Source: Phycicoccus sp. (GTDB lineage: Bacteria > Actinomycetota > Actinomycetes > Actinomycetales > Dermatophilaceae). From it: a stretch of DNA of 64,000 nt. Shown here in pieces: positions 1-8,919 of the stretch. How positions within the stretch are numbered: position 1 is the stretch's first letter; each line of letters starts with the position of its first letter. Location: the NCBI GenBank assembly GCA_017993715.1, contig JAGOME010000005.1:1-64000 (forward strand), given 5' to 3'. The notes beneath the pieces are model-generated. The model ran no database searches and was not told where the DNA came from. It was given only the letters and a program-made list of their open reading frames with translations. The translations under genes were made by a program, and so were the position numbers.

Positions 1-73
1 CGGTCTCCCCGGCGGCCTGCTGGACCATCCGGACCGCCCGCTCCTTCGTCGCGGCGTCATAGTGCTTACCCAT
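1..73 (-). CDS. IS3-like transposase OrfA, N-terminus only (runs off window)
   Basis: Only the first 24 codons are inside the window, starting from ATG at 71-73. The peptide begins MGKHYDAATKERAVRMVQQ, which resembles the N-terminal helix-turn-helix of IS3-family OrfA proteins, where a short basic lead is followed by a 'RAVRMV' helix. The rest of OrfA and any OrfB lie to the left of position 1, so I cannot tell whether the element is intact. The family call rests on this short segment and is tentative. Confidence 0.5.
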   Translation of the reverse strand, partial: MGKHYDAATKERAVRMVQQAAGET

Positions 74-140
74 GCTGTGCATCCTCTCTGGTGGGAGACG
101 ATGCGGCCACAATCCCCGAACGCTTCACCCCCACCGGACA
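1..140 (-). mobile_element. Probable right edge of an IS3-like insertion sequence
   Basis: About 67 bp precede the transposase-like start codon. Read on the minus strand, a TG-initiated terminus (TGTCCGGTGGGGGTGAAGCG) begins at position 140 and runs toward the gene. IS3-family ends normally begin with TG. The partner end and the target duplication are outside the window, so the boundary is an inference. The element would lie about 60 bp beyond the 3' end of cobF. Confidence 0.35.
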
Positions 141-203
141 CGAATACCGCACCCGAGCCGCGCCGATAGAGGGGTGGGGAGCGCGAGTGAGCCCGGAGGG
201 CAA

Positions 204-1022
204 TCAAGCTGTGGCTGTCGGCGATTCCGCAGTGAGTGCGTAGACATCCATCACCCAGCCGTGCTCCTGACGAAGAGCGGCGCGCACAGCGATCACCTCG
301 TCGATGACGTCAGCGAGCCGTCCTGCGCGTAGTTCCTGCTGCGGCAGACCGAGATACGCGCCCCAATGCAGCATCAAGTCCGGGGCGCGGGAGACCAGCT
401 CACGGCACGCCAGGTGCCCGTCGAGCATGACGACGATGCTGCCGAGGTCGATGCCGGCCGCCACCGCCGCGTCGAACTCGCCGACCAACCGTCGTCCGGT
501 CGTGACGTGCACGGGCTCGCCAACCGCATGCAGGACGACCCCGTGGGCCGCGGCCAACGCCTGGAATGCCGTGATGCCGGGGATGACGTTGACGGACAGG
601 GGCATTCGCTCGCCGATCGCTTCAACAACCCGGATCGTGCTGTCGTAGAACGCCGGATCGCCCCACACGAGGAACCCGACCACCGCGTCAGCGGGCAAGG
701 CCGCGATCGTCGCGGCATAGGCATCAGCCCGGGCCGCGTGCCAGTCCCGAACCCCCTGCTCGTACGCCGCGGTGCCCCGCGCGGCATCCGGGCCGCGCGT
801 CGGGTCCTGCACCGTGACGAAGGCATAGTCCCGATCGGCGTCGATGAACCGGTCACAGATCCCCCGGCGCACCGCAATCAGCTCGTCCTTGGTCTCGCCC
901 TTGTCGGCGACGAGGAAGACGTCGACCGAGTTCAGCGCAGTCGCGGCCTGCGTGGTGACGAACTCCGGCGAGCCCGCCCCGATCCCGATGACCTGGATCC
1001 GTCGGGCGGCCTCCGCCGTCAT
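204..1022 (-). CDS. cobF: Precorrin-6A synthase (deacetylating)
   Basis: This is a 272-residue cytoplasmic SAM-dependent methyltransferase of the aerobic cobalamin pathway. CobF methylates C1 of the corrin ring of precorrin-5 and releases acetate. The N-terminus VIGIGAGSPEFVT is the glycine-rich first loop of the tetrapyrrole methylase fold, and GDPAFYDS and VIPGITAFQALAA are the later SAM-binding segments. The ATG at 1020-1022 is chosen because it overlaps the cobQ stop as ATGA, implying translational coupling; a longer frame upstream lies within cobQ. An IS-like end lies just downstream. Confidence 0.88.
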   Translation of the reverse strand: MTAEAARRIQVIGIGAGSPEFVTTQAATALNSVDVFLVADKGETKDELIAVRRGICDRFIDADRDYAFVTVQDPTRGPDAARGTAAYEQGVRDWHAARADAYAATIAALPADAVVGFLVWGDPAFYDSTIRVVEAIGERMPLSVNVIPGITAFQALAAAHGVVLHAVGEPVHVTTGRRLVGEFDAAVAAGIDLGSIVVMLDGHLACRELVSRAPDLMLHWGAYLGLPQQELRAGRLADVIDEVIAVRAALRQEHGWVMDVYALTAESPTATA

Positions 1023-2458
1023 GATGAGACCCCGGTCATCGACAGCAGACGATCGAGGTCGAGGTGCTCCTCGCACGCGTCGGCGAGGGCGTCGATCATC
1101 GCCTCTCGGCGATCCGCAAAGGCAGGCGCCGCCGCGTCTGGTCGCCAGGGCGATCCCGCCGAGGCCGCCACCTCGGTCAGCCAGGCCCGCCGGAATCCGT
1201 CACTCTCCAGCGTGCCATGCCAGATCGTCCCGTACGCCGCCTCGTCCCGCGTCCCACCCGGGAAGTTGTCCGGCGCGCTGACCACCCCGTGGTGGATCTC
1301 GTATCCGGTCACCTGGTGGCCCTCCCAGGACCCCGTCGGGCGCCCGAGCACCTTCGCGTCGTGGAAGACCGTTGTGGCGTCGAGCACCCCGAGGCCGGCC
1401 ACCGAGCCCGCACAAGACTCGACCCCATCGTCGATGACGCGGCCGAGCATCTCGTAGCCACCGCAGATCCCGAGAATGGGACGAGCCAGGGCAAAGCGTT
1501 CTTGGACAACGGCATCCAAACCATGGGAGCGCAACCAGGCGAGGTCCGACACCGTCGCCCGAGACCCGGGCAGGACGAGCAGGTCGGCCTCCCGGCATAC
1601 GGACGGGTCGGTGGTCACTCGCACGTGGACCCCCGGCTCAGCGGCCAAGGCGTCGACGTCCGTCGCATTCGAGGCCCGGGGGAAGCGGACCACGGCCACC
1701 GTCAGCTCGGGACCGTCACCGGGCGCGGTGCTCCAGCGACCCACCGACAGCGCGTCCTCGGAGTCCAGCCACAGGTCCGGCAGCCAGGGCAGGGTGCCGA
1801 GCCACGGCATTCCGGTCCGCGACGTCACGACCTCGAGACCGGGCGCGAGTACCGAGTCATCCCCGCGGAACTTGTTGATCACATACCCACGCAGGGCAGC
1901 CCGGTCGGCATCCTCGAGCAGACCCCACGTCCCATACAGTGCCGCGAGCGCGCCGCCACGATCGATGTCGGCCACGATGACCGCGGGCAGGTCGAAGCGC
2001 CTGGCCAGGCCGAGGTTCACGTAGTCGCCGGCTCGCAGATTGATCTCTGCCGGGGATCCCGCCCCCTCACAAACGACCAGATCGTACGTGGCCGAGAGTT
2101 CTTCAAACGCGGCGAATGCCGCCGCGGCCAGGTGGGTGCGTCCCGTCGCGTACTCGCCGGCCGCCAGCTCGCCCGCCGGCTGCCCCCGCAGGACCACGAA
2201 GCTGCGCCGATCCGAGCCGGGCTTGAGCAGGACGGGGTTCATCGCGCTGGTCGCCTCGACACGCGCGGCCTGAGCCTGGAGGTACTGGGCCCGCCCAATC
2301 TCAGCGCCGTCGGCGCAGACCATCGAGTTGTTCGACATGTTCTGACTCTTGAACGGCGCCACCGAGACGCCGGCCCGCGCCCACGCCCGACACAGCCCGG
2401 TCACGATGAGGGACTTGCCCGCATCGGAGCTCGTCCCGGTCACCAGCAGCCCAGCCAC
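1019..2458 (-). CDS. cobQ: Cobyric acid synthase
   Basis: This 479-residue glutamine-dependent amidotransferase amidates the b, d, e and g side chains of adenosyl-cobyrinic acid a,c-diamide. The N-terminal dethiobiotin-synthetase-like domain begins VTGTSSDAGKS (P-loop variant) and continues with PFKSQNMSNNS. The C-terminal class I glutaminase domain carries the nucleophile in GICGGYEMLG and a histidine in GYEIHHG. The GTG start at 2456-2458 is preceded seven bases upstream by TAGGGT, fitting a leaderless transcript. The gene is first in a cobQ-cobF unit and diverges from a phosphatase gene with only 49 bp between starts. Confidence 0.93.
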   Translation of the reverse strand: MAGLLVTGTSSDAGKSLIVTGLCRAWARAGVSVAPFKSQNMSNNSMVCADGAEIGRAQYLQAQAARVEATSAMNPVLLKPGSDRRSFVVLRGQPAGELAAGEYATGRTHLAAAAFAAFEELSATYDLVVCEGAGSPAEINLRAGDYVNLGLARRFDLPAVIVADIDRGGALAALYGTWGLLEDADRAALRGYVINKFRGDDSVLAPGLEVVTSRTGMPWLGTLPWLPDLWLDSEDALSVGRWSTAPGDGPELTVAVVRFPRASNATDVDALAAEPGVHVRVTTDPSVCREADLLVLPGSRATVSDLAWLRSHGLDAVVQERFALARPILGICGGYEMLGRVIDDGVESCAGSVAGLGVLDATTVFHDAKVLGRPTGSWEGHQVTGYEIHHGVVSAPDNFPGGTRDEAAYGTIWHGTLESDGFRRAWLTEVAASAGSPWRPDAAAPAFADRREAMIDALADACEEHLDLDRLLSMTGVSS

Positions 2459-2465
2459 GGCGCCG

Positions 2466-2500
2466 ACCCTATCCCGCCGCCACACCACGGCTCGTACAGT
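2466..2500. promoter_or_regulatory. Divergent leaderless promoters, cobQ / histidine phosphatase
   Basis: TAGGGT (2471-2466, minus) sits 7 nt before the cobQ GTG, and TACAGT (2495-2500, plus) sits 7 nt before the phosphatase GTG. The two -10 boxes are 23 bp apart, so the -35 regions must overlap. Confidence 0.5.
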
Positions 2501-2507
2501 GTCGCGG

Positions 2508-3092
2508 GTGCCCACCGACGCCGTGACCCTCCACCTGGTCCGCCACGGCCAGTCGACGTGGAATGCCGCGGGCCGGCTCCAGGGGCAGACCATCCATCCC
2601 GACCTGACCGCGCTGGGCCAGGCGCAGGCCCGTGCCGCGGCCGTCGAGGTCCGCCGCCGGGTGACCGGCCCCGTGGCCCTCTGGAGCAGCGACCTCGTGC
2701 GGGCCACCCAGACTGCGACGATCGTGGCGGCAGCCCTGCACGCAACCGTCGAGATCGATGAAGGGCTGCGTGAGCAGGGACTCGGCGCCCTTGAGGGCCA
2801 GCTCACCCGGGATCTCCGCGCCCAGCCCACGCCGCCGGGACGAGACGTGGCCGATGTCCGCTGGGGCGGCGGTGAGAGCATCCATGACGTGTGGGTCCGG
2901 GTCGGCCGCTTCCTGCGCCGGGAGCTCCCGGATGCCCCACCCCATCTCGTGCTCGTCACCCACGGGGACACGGTGCGCGTCCTGCGGGCGTGGCTGCTCG
3001 GGGGTGACTACCGCCGGCTCGACTGGGCGACGCCCCTGCCCAATGGGGCTGTGCTCAGCCTGCCGGGACCCGATCTGGAGAGAACTGACTGA
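2508..3092 (+). CDS. Histidine phosphatase family protein (possible alpha-ribazole phosphatase)
   Basis: This 194-residue cytoplasmic enzyme belongs to the phosphoglycerate-mutase/acid-phosphatase superfamily. The catalytic histidine is in LVRHGQST near the N-terminus, and the second histidine is in LVTHGDTVRVL. The GTG at 2508 is chosen because TACAGT lies exactly 7 nt upstream and the RHG motif then starts at a normal distance. The divergent cobQ neighbour suggests a CobC-like step (dephosphorylation of alpha-ribazole phosphate), but the superfamily is broad and the substrate cannot be fixed from sequence. The last 38 bp overlap the antiporter gene on the other strand. Confidence 0.75.
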   Translation: MPTDAVTLHLVRHGQSTWNAAGRLQGQTIHPDLTALGQAQARAAAVEVRRRVTGPVALWSSDLVRATQTATIVAAALHATVEIDEGLREQGLGALEGQLTRDLRAQPTPPGRDVADVRWGGGESIHDVWVRVGRFLRRELPDAPPHLVLVTHGDTVRVLRAWLLGGDYRRLDWATPLPNGAVLSLPGPDLERTD

Positions 3093-5175
3093 GCAGCCAC
3101 AGCTCGTCGGTGTGATCGCAGAGGCCATGAGACTGCAAGGTGGCGATCGCGCGTTGCCCCCACGCGTGCTGACTGAGCAGCCCGAGGCGGACCATGCCCT
3201 CGGCGAGCTCGGCGCTCTCGTCCTCGGACAACTCCACGAGGGCCGCGGCGCAGGCAACGTCGTAGTGGCGATAGCGCTCCACGACCAGGTCGTAGGCCAC
3301 GGGCGGAAAGACGGGCAACGGGTGGGCCTGCTGAAGTCCGTCGAGGATGCGCACGACCCGGCGAGAGAGGATCAGTTGAGCCCGCGCGGATTCGATGCGG
3401 TCGCTCGCTCCCTGCCCGTTATCGGCGCTGCCCATGCGAGTGGACACCCACGTCACCATGGCATCGAAGACGTCCTTGCGGTCCCGTGAGCGGTGCTCGT
3501 CGAGAGCGTCCTGCGCCCGTGAGGTGGCGAACTCGCGCTGCAGCTGGAGTTTGCCGTGCAGGCGCCGGTAGGTCGCTTCCCCGACCTCCTGGTTGACGTA
3601 CAACTGACGCAGGGCGACCTCTTCGATGGCCAGCGCCTGGAGCCACAGGCTGCGCTCGAAGACCGACGGCCCGGGCCCAGCCAACAGCTCCGCGCGATCG
3701 CCTCGCACCTGCTCCAGATCGGCCTCGACGCGCTCCAGGAGGCCCTGGGCCCGATCGTCATGCAGGATCTCCCGGGTCTCGGAGTCCCGGAAGCCGGCGC
3801 GCTCGGTCTGCAGGTAGTACGCCGCCAGGGTGTTGCGTCGAGCCTGATCGACGTGCTCGGGCTCGCCGACGTGCAAGCGACGCATGAGCGGCGCAATGAG
3901 AGGCGCCTTGAGGAACAGGGTGACCAGGATGCAGGAGATCGTCAGGGCGAGCAGGAAGTCTCGAGGCGAGGTCGCCAGCCCCCAGCCAGGGATCTGGAGG
4001 TCCGTCGGGATGAGCAGGACGACGATGATCGCCAGGGCCCCGCGCAGGCTGCCCCACGCCAAGAGGGCCTCCCAGGGGCGCGGGATCCCGCCCTCGATCC
4101 GGGCGGCGTTGATGCCCCGGGTGACCACCGCCACGGACACCGCTCGCGAGAACGCGACGACGAGCACGGACAGCACCATCGGGAGCCAGAGCTCTCCAAA
4201 GGGCACCTCGATCGAGGCGAAGAGCAGACCGGCGAGGAGGAACACCAGGGAGTTGGCCACGAAAGCCAGATGCTCGACCGCCTTGTCGACATAGTCGTCG
4301 GTGGTGGGGGAGAGCGCATGCCGGGCATAGGTGCCGAGGAACAGGGCCGACACCGTGGTGGCGATGATCGAGGACACCCGAATATCGACGGTGCCTAACG
4401 CCAGATGAGACTCGTTGATCAGCTCACCGGTGATGAACACCAGGTGAGCCGAGATCATCAGCAAGGTCGCGGCCACGAACTGGTCGGTGCGCGTATGCCG
4501 TAGGGCGATCCCGAGGACGGCGGCCGCCGCCAGTCCGAGCCCCACGCCCAGGGCCACCATGATGGCGAACTCCAGGGCCCCGATCAGGACCGTGCTCGTG
4601 CCGTCGAAGCCGCCGGTGACCACGCCGAGGACAACAAAGAACAGGGCGACCGCGGTGCCGTCGTTGAACAGGCTCTCGCCCTCGAAGATGATCGTCAGCC
4701 GGCGCGGTGCCCCGACGTCTTTGAAGAGCGCGAGGACCGCCACCGGGTCAGTGGCCGAGATGATCGAGCCAAAGAGCAGTAGCACGGTGAACGGCACGGC
4801 GACGCCGACCAAACCCAGGACGAGCGCGAGCAGCCCAGCGATGAGGAAGGCCGAGATCAGCAGGCCGACGACGGCGAGCAGGATGACCGTCCACGCGTTG
4901 TCCACCAGCAGCCGCATGCTCATGCCATAGCCGGACTCGAAGATCAGGATCGGCAGGAAGATGAGGAACAGCAGCTCGGGGGTCAGGACGAGGTCGTCGA
5001 GGAACCCGGTGACCTGCGAGATGCCCGGCAGGTGCACGAGGGGGACCAGCGCGATCCCCACAGCCACCAGCAGCACCGTGTAGGGCACGTGGAAGCGTCG
5101 AGCGAGGTAGTAGGTGACCGCCGCGAGCGCCAAGAGGACGAACAACGCCAGGGCAGAGGTGATGGTCAGTTCCAC
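3055..5175 (-). CDS. CPA1-family Na+/H+ antiporter with long cytosolic tail
   Basis: This 706-residue inner-membrane exchanger likely couples Na+ or K+ export to proton entry. About 12 hydrophobic segments span residues 5-470. The conserved unwound-helix motif SATDPVAV (around residue 140) and the ND motif FEGESLFNDG (residues 164-173) are the CPA1/NhaP ion-site signatures. Residues from about 480 to the end form a soluble, charge-rich, probably helical regulatory tail. The GTG at 5175 follows a GAGGGGG ribosome site; upstream in-frame residues are basic, non-hydrophobic and overlap the ileS leader. It is convergent with the phosphatase gene, with a 38-bp overlap. Confidence 0.85.
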   Translation of the reverse strand: MELTITSALALFVLLALAAVTYYLARRFHVPYTVLLVAVGIALVPLVHLPGISQVTGFLDDLVLTPELLFLIFLPILIFESGYGMSMRLLVDNAWTVILLAVVGLLISAFLIAGLLALVLGLVGVAVPFTVLLLFGSIISATDPVAVLALFKDVGAPRRLTIIFEGESLFNDGTAVALFFVVLGVVTGGFDGTSTVLIGALEFAIMVALGVGLGLAAAAVLGIALRHTRTDQFVAATLLMISAHLVFITGELINESHLALGTVDIRVSSIIATTVSALFLGTYARHALSPTTDDYVDKAVEHLAFVANSLVFLLAGLLFASIEVPFGELWLPMVLSVLVVAFSRAVSVAVVTRGINAARIEGGIPRPWEALLAWGSLRGALAIIVVLLIPTDLQIPGWGLATSPRDFLLALTISCILVTLFLKAPLIAPLMRRLHVGEPEHVDQARRNTLAAYYLQTERAGFRDSETREILHDDRAQGLLERVEADLEQVRGDRAELLAGPGPSVFERSLWLQALAIEEVALRQLYVNQEVGEATYRRLHGKLQLQREFATSRAQDALDEHRSRDRKDVFDAMVTWVSTRMGSADNGQGASDRIESARAQLILSRRVVRILDGLQQAHPLPVFPPVAYDLVVERYRHYDVACAAALVELSEDESAELAEGMVRLGLLSQHAWGQRAIATLQSHGLCDHTDELWLLSQFSPDRVPAG

Positions 5176-5261
5176 GAAGGTCCCCCTCGATGCCGCGTCG
5201 TTCGCCCTCCGGATGCTCCCGAGATGGCACGGCCGTGTCAAACGCCCCGGTAGAATCCTGG

Positions 5262-5521
5262 ACATAGGCGTTTGAGCCGCTATCACCGGCAAGCCTTCGG
5301 AAGAACGGTGGGTCCGCCCACCCACTAGACCCGAACGTCTGGGCCACGTCACGGCCTGGTGCAAGAGCGGTCGTCGACCGAGTGCCCGTCAGGGTGGTCG
5401 GCCGCGGCAAGCGAGGTGGTACCGCGGAGGCGACCACACGGCATTCCGGATCGCCCTGAATGCCGTCGGAGTCCTTCGTCCTCGTTCGAGAAACGACGAC
5501 GACCCGCAGGAGCCGATCACC
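5262..5521 (+). promoter_or_regulatory. Translational T-box riboswitch of ileS (short Stem I)
   Basis: The leader senses uncharged isoleucine tRNA. The specifier loop shows the Ile codon ATC at 5282-5284 inside gccgctATCaccggc, followed by the conserved actinobacterial run ccttcggaagaac. The T-box sequence AGGTGGTACCGCGG is at 5414-5427. Its flanking CCGCGG copies (5402-5407 and 5422-5427) can pair to form the antisequestrator hairpin, with TGGT (5417-5420) to meet the tRNA acceptor NCCA. A 9-bp stem (5438-5446/5458-5466) follows. There is no U-run terminator and the ribosome site (ccgcaggag) closely precedes the ATG at 5522, so control is most likely at translation initiation, as known for actinobacterial ileS leaders. 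A TAGAAT at 5251-5256 may be the -10 box. Confidence 0.9.
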
Positions 5522-8500
5522 ATGACCTACCCCAAGGTCGCCACGAGCCGTGACCACGGAGCCGCCGCGCCCGGAGCTGCCTTCGGGGTGCCCGCCAGCC
5601 CGCGCTTCCCCGTGATCGAGGAGGCGGTCCTGAAGTACTGGGAGACCGACGGCACCTTCCAGGCGTCCGTGGACAACCGCGCGGCTGGTGAGAACGGGAG
5701 CAACGAGTTCGTCTTCTACGACGGCCCGCCCTTCGCCAACGGCCTGCCCCACTACGGCCACCTCCTCACCGGCTACGTCAAGGACCTGGTGCCGCGGTAC
5801 GAGACCATGCGCGGGCGCCGCGTCGAGCGCCGGTTCGGCTGGGACACCCATGGCCTGCCCGCGGAGCTGGAGGCGATGAGCCAGCTCGGCATCAAGACCA
5901 CCGACGAGATCCGCGAGCTCGGGATCGAGGCGTTCAACGACAAGTGTCGCCAGTCGGTCTTTGAGTACACCGACGACTGGCGCAACTACGTGACCCGCCA
6001 GGCGCGCTGGGTCGACTTCGACAACGACTACAAGACCCTCGACCTGACCTACATGGAGAGCGTCATCTGGGCGTTCAAGGAGCTCTACAACAAGGGGCTG
6101 GTCTACGAGGGCTTCCGCGTCCTGCCCTACTGCTGGAACGACCAGACACCGCTGTCCAACCACGAGCTGCGGATGGATGAGGACGTCTACCAGGTGCGCC
6201 AGGACCCGGCCGTCACCGTCGGCTATCGGGTGACCACGCCCGGACCGCTGGAGGGCGCGCGGCTGCTCATCTGGACCACGACTCCCTGGACCCTGACGGC
6301 CAACCTCGCCGTCATGGTCGGCGAGGACATCGACTACGTCGTCGTCGAGTCCTCGGTGCCGACGGGTCGGCCCGATCGGTACATCATCGCCGCGGAGCGC
6401 GCGGGGGCCTACGCCAAGGAGTTCACCGGCGACACCAAGGGCGATGTGGAGCCGCTGATCGTCGCCCGGTATGCCGGCCGCGACCTGGTCGGCCTGCACT
6501 ACACGCCCCCGATGACCTACTTCCTCGGCCACGACAAGGCCTTCAGGGTCGTCCCGGCCGAGTTCGTCACGACGACCGATGGCACGGGCCTGGTGCACAC
6601 GGCCGGTGCCTTCGGTGAGGACGACAAGATCGTCACCGACCGCGAGGGCATCGAGGCGGTCGTCCCGGTGGCCATCGACGGGACGTTCACGTTCCCGGTC
6701 ACCGACTACGAGGGCCTGCTCGTGTTGGACGCCAATCTGCCGATCATCGATCACCTCAAGGCGCGCACCCACCTGGACGCCGACGGCGCACCCGGTGAGG
6801 TCGGGTCGACCAGCGAAGGCACCGTGCTGCTGCGACGGGAGTCGTATGCGCACTCTTACCCGCACTGCTGGCGCTGCCGCAAGCCGTTGATCTACATGGC
6901 GGTGTCGTCGTGGTTCGTCTCGACGACGACGATCCGGGACCGGATGCTCGAACTCAACCAGGAGATCACCTGGGTGCCAGGGCACATCAAGGACGGTCAG
7001 TTCGGGCGGTGGCTGGAGAACACCCGCGACTGGTCCATCTCGCGGAATCGGTTCTGGGGCAGCCCGATCCCTGTGTGGCGCTCGGACAACCCGCAATTCC
7101 CGCGGATCGATGTCTATGGCTCCCTCGACGAGCTCGAGCGGGACTTCGGGGTGCGCCCGGACAACCTGCACCGGCCCTTCATCGACGACCTGACCCGGCC
7201 CAACCCCGACGACCCGTCGGGGGAGTCGACCATGCGGCGGGTCACCGACGTCTTCGACTGCTGGTTCGAGTCGGGCTCCATGCCCTTCGCCCAGGTGCAC
7301 TATCCCTTCGAGAACCGCGACTGGTTCGAGGACCACTTCCCGGGTGACTTCATCGTCGAGTACATCGGCCAGACTCGCGGCTGGTTCTACACGCTGCACA
7401 TCCTCGCGACCGCTCTGTTCGACCGGCCGGCCTTCGAAACCTGTGTCTCCCACGGGATCGTCCTCGGCTCCGACGGGCTGAAGATGAGCAAGTCCCTGCG
7501 CAACTACCCCGACGTCCGCGAGGTCTTCGACCGCGACGGCGCCGACGCGATGCGCTGGTTCCTCATGTCCTCGCCGATCCTGCGCGGCGGCAACCTCATC
7601 GTCACCGAACAAGCCATCCGCGAGTCCGTCCGCCAGGTGCTGCTGCCGCTGTGGAACGTCTGGTACTTCTTCAGCCTCTACGCGAATGCCGCGGGGGAGG
7701 GTGGATACGACGCGTCGCACTCCACGGCCTCGACCCACCCCATGGACCGCTATCTGCTGGCCAAGCTGCGGGACTTCGTCACCGACATGCAGCACCAGCT
7801 GGACCATCAGGAAGTCGCGGCCGCGTGCGACACGACCCGCACGTTCCTCGACATCCTCACCAACTGGTATATCCGCCGCTCACGGGAACGGTTCTGGGAT
7901 ACCGGCGAGTCGACCGCGTCGGAGACCGAGGCGGCATTCGACACGCTGTGGACGGTCCTGGAGACCGTGTGCCGCGTCACTGCGCCGCTGCTGCCCTTGA
8001 CCACCGAAGAGATCTGGCGAGGCCTGACCGGCGGCCGATCGGTCCACCTGACCGACTGGCCGGACGCCCAGGACCTGCCGGAGGACCCGACTCTCGTGCT
8101 GGCCATGGACCGGGTCCGCGAGGTGTGCTCGGTCGCGTCGTCGCTGCGCAAGGCCGCCGGCCTGCGCAACCGGCTGCCGCTGGCCACGCTGACGGTCGTG
8201 ACCGATCACGCCGACGCGCTGCGTGAGTTCGCCGACATCGTGCGTGACGAGATCAACGTCAAGGAGGTCCGCTTCCTCGACTCCGAGCAGGCCAAGGCCT
8301 CTGACTTCGGTGTGTCCCAGCGGTTGACGGTCAATGCCCGCGCAGCCGGGCCACGGCTGGGCAAGCAGGTCCAAGCAGTCATCGCCGGATCCAAGGCGGG
8401 CGACTGGTCGGTGAGCGAGACCGGCCAGGTCCTGTGTGCAGGGATCGACCTCATCGATGGTGAGTTCGCGCTTGAGACGGTCGTTGACGACGGCGGTGCT

Positions 8501-8848
8501 GATGCGCAGTCGACCGCCATGCTCACCGGCGGCGGGTTCGTCGTGCTCGACACGGAGGTCACCGAGAGCCTGGCGCAGGAAGGCGTCGCCCGCGATGTCA
8601 TCCGGGCGGCGCAGGATGCTCGCAAGCAGGCGGGCCTCGACGTGAGCGACCGGATCGCCCTGACCATCGCCGGGGGCGAGCACGTGACCCGGGCCGTCCT
8701 GCAATGGCGCGCCTTGATCGCGGCCGAGACGCTCACCGAGCACCTCAGCGTGCAGTACAACCTCGATGACCTCGCCGTCGGTGACGGCGTGGCCGAAACG
8801 ACGCTGTCCGACGGGCATCGCGTCCGGATCCAGGTCGCCAAGCGCTGA
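5522..8848 (+). CDS. ileS: Isoleucyl-tRNA synthetase (type 2, eukaryote-like)
   Basis: This 1108-residue class Ia synthetase charges tRNA-Ile in the cytoplasm. The HIGH-type motif is present as [12 protein letters not shown] (about residues 68-79) and the KMSKS loop as [11 protein letters not shown] (about residue 655). A CP1 editing domain lies between them and an anticodon-binding domain follows. The 'GLPHYGH' form and the overall length match the type 2 clade also found in mycobacteria, which in other species is generally insensitive to mupirocin. Expression should be set by the T-box leader just upstream. A strong hairpin follows the stop codon. Confidence 0.96.
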   Translation: MTYPKVATSRDHGAAAPGAAFGVPASPRFPVIEEAVLKYWETDGTFQASVDNRAAGENGSNEFVFYDGPPFANGLPHYGHLLTGYVKDLVPRYETMRGRRVERRFGWDTHGLPAELEAMSQLGIKTTDEIRELGIEAFNDKCRQSVFEYTDDWRNYVTRQARWVDFDNDYKTLDLTYMESVIWAFKELYNKGLVYEGFRVLPYCWNDQTPLSNHELRMDEDVYQVRQDPAVTVGYRVTTPGPLEGARLLIWTTTPWTLTANLAVMVGEDIDYVVVESSVPTGRPDRYIIAAERAGAYAKEFTGDTKGDVEPLIVARYAGRDLVGLHYTPPMTYFLGHDKAFRVVPAEFVTTTDGTGLVHTAGAFGEDDKIVTDREGIEAVVPVAIDGTFTFPVTDYEGLLVLDANLPIIDHLKARTHLDADGAPGEVGSTSEGTVLLRRESYAHSYPHCWRCRKPLIYMAVSSWFVSTTTIRDRMLELNQEITWVPGHIKDGQFGRWLENTRDWSISRNRFWGSPIPVWRSDNPQFPRIDVYGSLDELERDFGVRPDNLHRPFIDDLTRPNPDDPSGESTMRRVTDVFDCWFESGSMPFAQVHYPFENRDWFEDHFPGDFIVEYIGQTRGWFYTLHILATALFDRPAFETCVSHGIVLGSDGLKMSKSLRNYPDVREVFDRDGADAMRWFLMSSPILRGGNLIVTEQAIRESVRQVLLPLWNVWYFFSLYANAAGEGGYDASHSTASTHPMDRYLLAKLRDFVTDMQHQLDHQEVAAACDTTRTFLDILTNWYIRRSRERFWDTGESTASETEAAFDTLWTVLETVCRVTAPLLPLTTEEIWRGLTGGRSVHLTDWPDAQDLPEDPTLVLAMDRVREVCSVASSLRKAAGLRNRLPLATLTVVTDHADALREFADIVRDEINVKEVRFLDSEQAKASDFGVSQRLTVNARAAGPRLGKQVQAVIAGSKAGDWSVSETGQVLCAGIDLIDGEFALETVVDDGGADAQSTAMLTGGGFVVLDTEVTESLAQEGVARDVIRAAQDARKQAGLDVSDRIALTIAGGEHVTRAVLQWRALIAAETLTEHLSVQYNLDDLAVGDGVAETTLSDGHRVRIQVAKR

Positions 8849-8858
8849 TCCGGTCATC

Positions 8859-8898
8859 GCGGGCGCTGGGGTGTGTGCGAACGCATCCCAGCGCCCGC
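8859..8898 (+). terminator. Hairpin terminator after ileS
   Basis: A 12-bp perfect stem (8859-8870 with 8887-8898) is continued by an inner TGCG/CGCA pairing around an AA turn. There is no T-tract, as is usual for high-GC actinobacterial terminators. The right arm ends 10 bp before the -10 box of the next gene. Confidence 0.6.
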
Positions 8899-8919
8899 GC
8901 GCGTGCCTAAGGTGGGGGC

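Noticed and set aside
4748-7807. Open frame of 1019 codons on the minus strand across the antiporter 5' end and ileS
   Set aside because: It lies antisense to clearly recognisable IleRS and the antiporter; its Val/Asp/Gly/Arg-rich product is the usual shadow of a high-GC gene and shows no domain.
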